The notes beneath the pieces are model-generated. The model did not search any database. It was not told the DNA's origin and saw nothing but the letters and a program-made list of their open reading frames with translations. From an uncultured Oscillospiraceae bacterium (GTDB lineage Bacteria > Bacillota > Clostridia > Oscillospirales > Acutalibacteraceae): a DNA stretch of 7,446 nt. The position numbers were made by a program, and so were the translations under genes. This document shows positions 4,035 through 7,446 of this stretch, one piece after another. The stretch is taken from NCBI GenBank assembly GCA_900547305.1, contig URGH01000096.1:1-7446 (forward strand). The letters run 5' to 3'. Each line of letters opens with the position of its first letter. Position 1 is the first letter of the stretch.

Positions 4035-5906
4035 ATGAAACGGGTTACGGAAAGGCTGGAGCGTCTTCTTGCTCTCGGCGGAATTAAAAAGGATATTATT
4101 TTGCTTACAATTTCCGGCGCCGCAGTTATTTGCAGTCTTCTGAAATTCCAGCCGCTGCCCTTTGATACGGCATGGCTGGCAATCGTGCTGTGCGGCATAC
4201 CTATTATTTTGGAAGCTGTGATTGGATTAGTTACCGCGTTTGACATAAAGGCGGATGTGCTGGTTTCCCTTGCGCTTATAGCCTCGGTCTGTATCGGAGA
4301 AATTTTTGCCGCAGGTGAGGTTGCCTTTATTATGCAGCTTGGCGCATTGCTTGAAGAGCTGACCGTAGCAAGAGCCAAAGCGGGTATTGAAAAGCTGGTT
4401 CACCTAACCCCGCAGACGGCGCGGGTGCTGCGAAACGGAAAAGAGCAGATAATCCCTGCCGAACAGGTAAAGGTAGGCGACCGTATTCGTGTACTTCCGG
4501 GGGAAAGTATTCCGGTGGACGGAATTATAGTTTCGGGGCAAACCTCCATAAATCAGGCGGTTATGACAGGTGAATCCCTGCCTGTTGACAAGACAGTAGG
4601 CGATACCGTATCCAGCGGCACGGTAAATCAGTTCGGCGCATTTGAAATGGAAGCCGAAAAGGTCGGCGAGGACAGCTCGATTCAGCGTATGATACGGCTT
4701 GTGCAATCGGCAGACGCGGGCAAAGCGAAAATTGTAGGTATTGCCGACCGCTGGGCAACCTGGATTGTGGTAATAGCCTTGAGCGCCGCCGTTCTCACAT
4801 GGCTGATTTCGGGGCAGATCATCCGCGCGGTTACAATTTTGGTAGTGTTCTGCCCCTGCGCGTTGGTTTTGGCAACGCCCACGGCAATTATGGCGGCAAT
4901 AGGCAACGCCGCAAAGCACGGTTTTCTTGTCCGCGAAGGCGACGCTTTGGAGCGGCTTGCCAAGGCAAGCATAATTGCTTTTGATAAAACCGGCACACTG
5001 ACCTGCGGCACGCCCGAGGTTGTTGCGGTAGAAAGCGTTACGGAATTCTTTGACAAAAACGACGTCTACCGACTGGCGGCGTCTGTGGAGCAATTTTCCG
5101 AGCATCCGCTTGGGAAAGCGATTGTAAGTTGCTATAAAAAGATCGGTGAAACACCCGCCGCGGCAACGGATTTCCGTATGATTCCCGGGCGGGGCGTATG
5201 CGCTACGGTAAACGGTAAAGCCGTTTGCGCGGGTAACGCCGATTTACTGCATGAGTGCGGCGCCGAATTTGCGCCACCGACGGATGCAGAAGCACATATT
5301 AAACAGGGCTGCACCGTTATTTATGTGGCGGCAAACGGCAGTTTTATCGGTTTTATTGCCCTATCCGACACGCTGCGCAGAGAAAGCGCGGCAACAATAA
5401 GCGCCTTATCGGAGCTTGGCGTGCAGCCCGTTTTACTCACGGGGGATAATGAAAACGCCGCAAAAGCCATTGCCGATAAGCTGCATATCCGTGAAGTGCG
5501 GGCAAACTGTCTGCCGGAAGACAAGCTGAAATATATAGGCGAATATCAGAACAAAAATATGTCCGTTTGTATGATAGGCGACGGCGTAAACGACGCCCCG
5601 GCGCTGAAAAAAGCCGATGTCGGCATTGCAATGGGCGGCGTAGGCAGCGATATTGCCGTAGACGCGGCTGACATTGCGCTTGTGGACGACGAGGTAAAGG
5701 AACTGCCGCATCTTACGGCGCTGTCAAAACGGATGATGACGACTATAAGGATTAATATGACCTTTTCCATGGCGCTTAACTTTATTGCCGTTGCGCTTGC
5801 GATTATAGGCACACTGAACCCGGTAGTCGGCGCTTTGGTACATAACGCAGGCTCGGTGCTTGTAATTACAAACTCGGCATTTTTATTAAAATGGAGGAAA
5901 AAATAA
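4035..5906 (+). CDS. P1B-type heavy-metal-transporting ATPase without HMA domain
   Basis: The 623-residue membrane pump should export a transition-metal ion at the cost of ATP. It has the full P1B motif set: T178-G-E-S (actuator), C273-P-C275 in TM6, the phosphorylated D317 in DKTGT, H357-P358 (SEHPLG, the P1B-specific ATP-binding motif), T469-G-D and GDGVNDAP (515-522). Only about 20 residues precede the first helix, so there is no N-terminal CxxC metal-binding domain. In the last two helices, N582 and H603-N-A-G-S607 occupy the places where Zn/Cd pumps have Lys and Asp, and the Met/Ser pattern of Cu(I) pumps is absent. The metal is therefore open, although the CsoR-type regulator would suggest copper. 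The ribosome binding site is AAAGGAG (4018-4024). The stop codon overlaps the start of the following small membrane gene. Confidence 0.92.
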   Translation: MKRVTERLERLLALGGIKKDIILLTISGAAVICSLLKFQPLPFDTAWLAIVLCGIPIILEAVIGLVTAFDIKADVLVSLALIASVCIGEIFAAGEVAFIMQLGALLEELTVARAKAGIEKLVHLTPQTARVLRNGKEQIIPAEQVKVGDRIRVLPGESIPVDGIIVSGQTSINQAVMTGESLPVDKTVGDTVSSGTVNQFGAFEMEAEKVGEDSSIQRMIRLVQSADAGKAKIVGIADRWATWIVVIALSAAVLTWLISGQIIRAVTILVVFCPCALVLATPTAIMAAIGNAAKHGFLVREGDALERLAKASIIAFDKTGTLTCGTPEVVAVESVTEFFDKNDVYRLAASVEQFSEHPLGKAIVSCYKKIGETPAAATDFRMIPGRGVCATVNGKAVCAGNADLLHECGAEFAPPTDAEAHIKQGCTVIYVAANGSFIGFIALSDTLRRESAATISALSELGVQPVLLTGDNENAAKAIADKLHIREVRANCLPEDKLKYIGEYQNKNMSVCMIGDGVNDAPALKKADVGIAMGGVGSDIAVDAADIALVDDEVKELPHLTALSKRMMTTIRINMTFSMALNFIAVALAIIGTLNPVVGALVHNAGSVLVITNSAFLLKWRKK

Positions 5907-6073
5907 TGGCTGTTAAAATTATCGGACTCATAATCGGTATTCTTGTTCTTTGCGCGGGTATATACTACCTTGTCAAAGAAAAGCACGATCCGGAATCCAA
6001 AAAGATTTACACCGTTGTCAGTGTAATCGGCGGCATAGTCACCGCCGCATGCGCCGTGCTGCTGTTTATCTGA
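5906..6073 (+). CDS. Small two-helix membrane protein coupled to the P1B-ATPase
   Basis: The 55-residue product has two hydrophobic helices, at about 3-22 and 36-54, joined by a charged loop (VKEKHDPESKKIY, 23-35). Its ATG shares one base with the ATPase TAA stop (TAATG), and GGAGG at 5893-5897, inside the ATPase 3' end, serves as ribosome binding site. An ATG at 5891 would add five residues but lies on that site, so 5906 is preferred. The arrangement implies co-translation, and by position it could be an accessory or regulatory subunit of the pump, as small hydrophobic peptides are for some other P-type ATPases. That is inference. I do not recognise the family and no metal-binding Cys/His cluster is visible. 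Confidence 0.85.
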   Translation: MAVKIIGLIIGILVLCAGIYYLVKEKHDPESKKIYTVVSVIGGIVTAACAVLLFI

Positions 6074-6110
6074 ATGCACACACAAAATTTCAGAGCATAT
6101 ATCTTTACTA

Positions 6111-6147
6111 TAAAAGGCAGCCCGGTTTCCGAACGAAACCGGGCTGC
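6111..6147. terminator. Hairpin terminator between convergent genes
   Basis: GCAGCCCGGTTTC (6117-6129) pairs perfectly over 13 bp with GAAACCGGGCTGC (6135-6147) around a CGAAC loop. On the minus strand a TTTTATA tract follows, making it the terminator of the threonine-aldolase-type gene. On the plus strand the trailing sequence has few T's, but the strong stem may also end the ATPase transcript. Confidence 0.75.
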
Positions 6148-6200
6148 TGTGTATAATATGCAGTTAAAATTATCCGTACTTTATTTCAGCGGATCTTTCA

Positions 6201-7232
6201 TCACAGCCCCGCTATATCGGCAAGCAGAGCGTCAACCTCTGCTCCGCTTGTTGCCCAGCTTGTGCAGAACCGCGCCACCGTTCCCTGCGGCGTTGTACTC
6301 ATCTCCTCAAAGTAATAGCCCTGCGCAAGCGCTTTCCTTTGCTTATCGTTCAGTATTACAAACTGTTGGTTGGTAAAGCTCTCTGCCCAAAAAGGTATGC
6401 CCTTGGCTTTAAATGCCTTTTTAACCTGCATGGCATATTCATCGGCGCGTTTTGTTTTTTCAAAATACTCGCCGCTTTCAAGCATAATCGCAAATTGCAG
6501 ACCCATAAGCCACCCCTTTGCCAGCACAGCGCCGTGCTGTTTCATATATGCCTTAAAGCGGTATTTAAGGGAGCTTTCGGTAATAATCAGCGCCTCGCCG
6601 AAAAGCGCGCCGCACTTTGTTCCGCCTATATAAAACACATCGGTCAGCTCCGCGAAATCCGCGAGAGTCAGGTCATTGCTTTCCGCACCCAAGCCGTAGC
6701 CCATTCTCGCCCCGTCAACAAACAGGTACATGCCGTATTTTTTACATACATCGCTTATCTCGCAAAGCTCCCGCTTTGAATAAAGCGTGCCCTTTTCGGT
6801 CGGGAATGAAAGGTACACCATCTTAGGCTCGGTCAGATATTCGGGAGCGCCGCCGTCGTAATACTCCGCCGCGCATGCGGCAATCTGCCCGGCGGTAATC
6901 TTGCCGTCGGTATTAGGCAGCTCAAGAATTTTGTGCCCCGTGTTTTCAACCGACGCTGCCTCGTGGCAGTTTATGTGCCCGGTATCGGCTGCGATAACGC
7001 TTTGAATAGGCGATAGCGCAGCCGCGATTGTAACGATATTTGCCTGTGTAGCCCCCGGGATAAATTTTATCAACGCGTCATCAGACGCAATCAGCTTTTT
7101 TATAACATTCTCCGCTCTGCGGCACCACTCATCCTCGCCGTAGCCCTGATAGCTTACGGAATTTACAGCGGCTAACTCTTTTAATACAGAGTCAAAAGCC
7201 CCGCGATTGTAATCGTTGTTAAACCGTATCAT
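6201..7232 (-). CDS. Low-specificity threonine aldolase-type PLP enzyme
   Basis: The 343-residue protein belongs to the beta-eliminating lyase / threonine aldolase group of fold-type I PLP enzymes, which split L-threonine or allo-threonine into glycine and acetaldehyde in the cytoplasm. Visible landmarks are the N-terminal F-N-N-D-Y segment, the glycine-rich PLP phosphate loop near P59-G-A-T-Q-A-N, H86 in T-G-H-I-N-C-H-E-A (the ring-stacking His region), D173 and R176 in V-D-G-A-R, and the Schiff-base lysine K206 in Y-I-G-G-T-K-C-G. Length is normal for the family. GAGGAG (7242-7247) 9 nt upstream fixes the start. The gene stands alone between a 5S rRNA terminator and its own terminator, with an extended -10 promoter. 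A related beta-elimination or aldol activity on another hydroxy amino acid cannot be excluded. Confidence 0.92.
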   Translation of the reverse strand: MIRFNNDYNRGAFDSVLKELAAVNSVSYQGYGEDEWCRRAENVIKKLIASDDALIKFIPGATQANIVTIAAALSPIQSVIAADTGHINCHEAASVENTGHKILELPNTDGKITAGQIAACAAEYYDGGAPEYLTEPKMVYLSFPTEKGTLYSKRELCEISDVCKKYGMYLFVDGARMGYGLGAESNDLTLADFAELTDVFYIGGTKCGALFGEALIITESSLKYRFKAYMKQHGAVLAKGWLMGLQFAIMLESGEYFEKTKRADEYAMQVKKAFKAKGIPFWAESFTNQQFVILNDKQRKALAQGYYFEEMSTTPQGTVARFCTSWATSGAEVDALLADIAGL

Positions 7233-7277
7233 TTAATAGCGCTCCTCAAATAAATCCGAACCCGTTTACGGTTTAGG

Positions 7278-7286
7278 ATTATATCA
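7278..7286 (-). promoter_or_regulatory. Extended -10 promoter of the threonine-aldolase-type gene
   Basis: On the minus strand TGATATAAT gives a perfect -10 (7278-7283) preceded by the TGn extension. No good -35 lies at 17-18 bp, which is consistent with an extended -10 promoter. The leader would be about 40 nt. Confidence 0.6.
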
Positions 7287-7327
7287 TTTTATTTAAAACA
7301 ACCTTGTATCTGCCGTTATCTGCAAAG

Positions 7328-7363
7328 AAAAAACCTACGCATTCAAGAGAACACGTAGGTTTT
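7328..7363 (-). terminator. Terminator of the rRNA operon
   Basis: On the minus strand AAAACCTACG (7354-7363) pairs with CGTAGGTTTT (7330-7339), extended by two more T's (7328-7329), around a 14-nt loop. It begins a few bases after the 3' end of the 5S rRNA. Confidence 0.85.
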
Positions 7364-7365
7364 GT

Positions 7366-7446
7366 GTTGGCATCTACTTATTTTCCCGGGTAGCTTCCCG
7401 CCGAGTATCTTCAGCGCAAGCGAGCTTAACTTCCGTGTTCGGTATG
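7366..7446 (-). rRNA. rrf: 5S ribosomal RNA, 3' part (runs off the window)
   Basis: The minus strand reads CATACCGAACACGGAAGTTA and onward, the conserved loop B/helix III region of bacterial 5S rRNA. It continues through the helix IV/loop E region (GAAGATACTCGGCGGGAAGC) to a 3' end near GATGCCAAC. About 80 of the expected 115-120 nt are present. The 5' part lies outside the window, so a ribosomal RNA operon probably continues to the right. The exact 3' end is uncertain by a few bases. Confidence 0.9.

Noticed and set aside
4404..5105. Long minus-strand open frame (233 aa) opposite the P1B-ATPase
   Set aside because: It lies wholly inside the ATPase gene, has no ribosome binding site or recognisable domain, and its composition is that of an antisense shadow.
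5546..6085. Minus-strand open frame of 179 aa covering the ATPase end and the 55-aa gene
   Set aside because: It is antisense to two well-supported coupled genes and has no family resemblance or convincing start signal.
1..7446. Insertion sequence, transposase or integration-site remnants
   Set aside because: I saw no transposase-like frame, no long terminal inverted repeats and no tRNA-derived direct repeats in the window.

Overview
The window looks like chromosomal DNA from a Clostridia-type Firmicute, possibly a gut Oscillospirales/Ruminococcaceae-like lineage. The signs are strong AGGAGG-type ribosome binding sites, consensus sigma-A promoters with 17-bp spacers, tightly packed short-gap operons, a 5S rRNA of Firmicute type, and protein families common in that group. 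Species cannot be named from the sequence.

Left half (1-3527, minus strand): a single operon-like run of seven genes is transcribed leftward from a consensus promoter (-35 at 3522-3527, -10 at 3499-3504) and ends at a hairpin plus T-run at 71-94. In transcription order it encodes a TetR-family regulator, a 56-residue two-helix membrane peptide (2685-2855) that is easily overlooked, a 71-residue DUF7662-like protein, a four-helix membrane protein resembling DUF2975, a YoaP-type acetyltransferase with a thioredoxin-like tail, a RimJ/RimL-type acetyltransferase, and a divergent cytidine/blasticidin-deaminase-like enzyme. The first four genes are joined by ATGA overlaps or a 3-nt gap and the rest by gaps of 16-25 nt. 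Two abutting 14-bp repeats lie just downstream of the -10, where an autoregulatory TetR operator would be expected.

Middle (3528-6147, plus strand): a metal-homeostasis locus runs divergently. A CsoR-family repressor (Cys34/His59/Cys63) has its own consensus promoter, an operator-like ATACCCC box at the start site and its own terminator. It is followed by a P1B-type ATPase without an N-terminal HMA domain. That gene has a second promoter carrying two more ATACCCC boxes, so the two units look like one regulon. The ATPase stop codon overlaps the start of a 55-residue two-helix membrane protein. The ATPase pairs a CPC motif in TM6 with an H-N-x-G-S motif in TM8, which fits neither the classical Cu(I) nor the classical Zn/Cd subgroup, so the exported metal is uncertain.

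Right end (6111-7446, minus strand): a PLP-dependent low-specificity threonine-aldolase-type enzyme with an extended -10 promoter ends at a 13-bp hairpin shared with the convergent ATPase unit. Upstream of it lies the 3' part of a 5S rRNA gene with its terminator, so a ribosomal RNA operon extends beyond the window edge.
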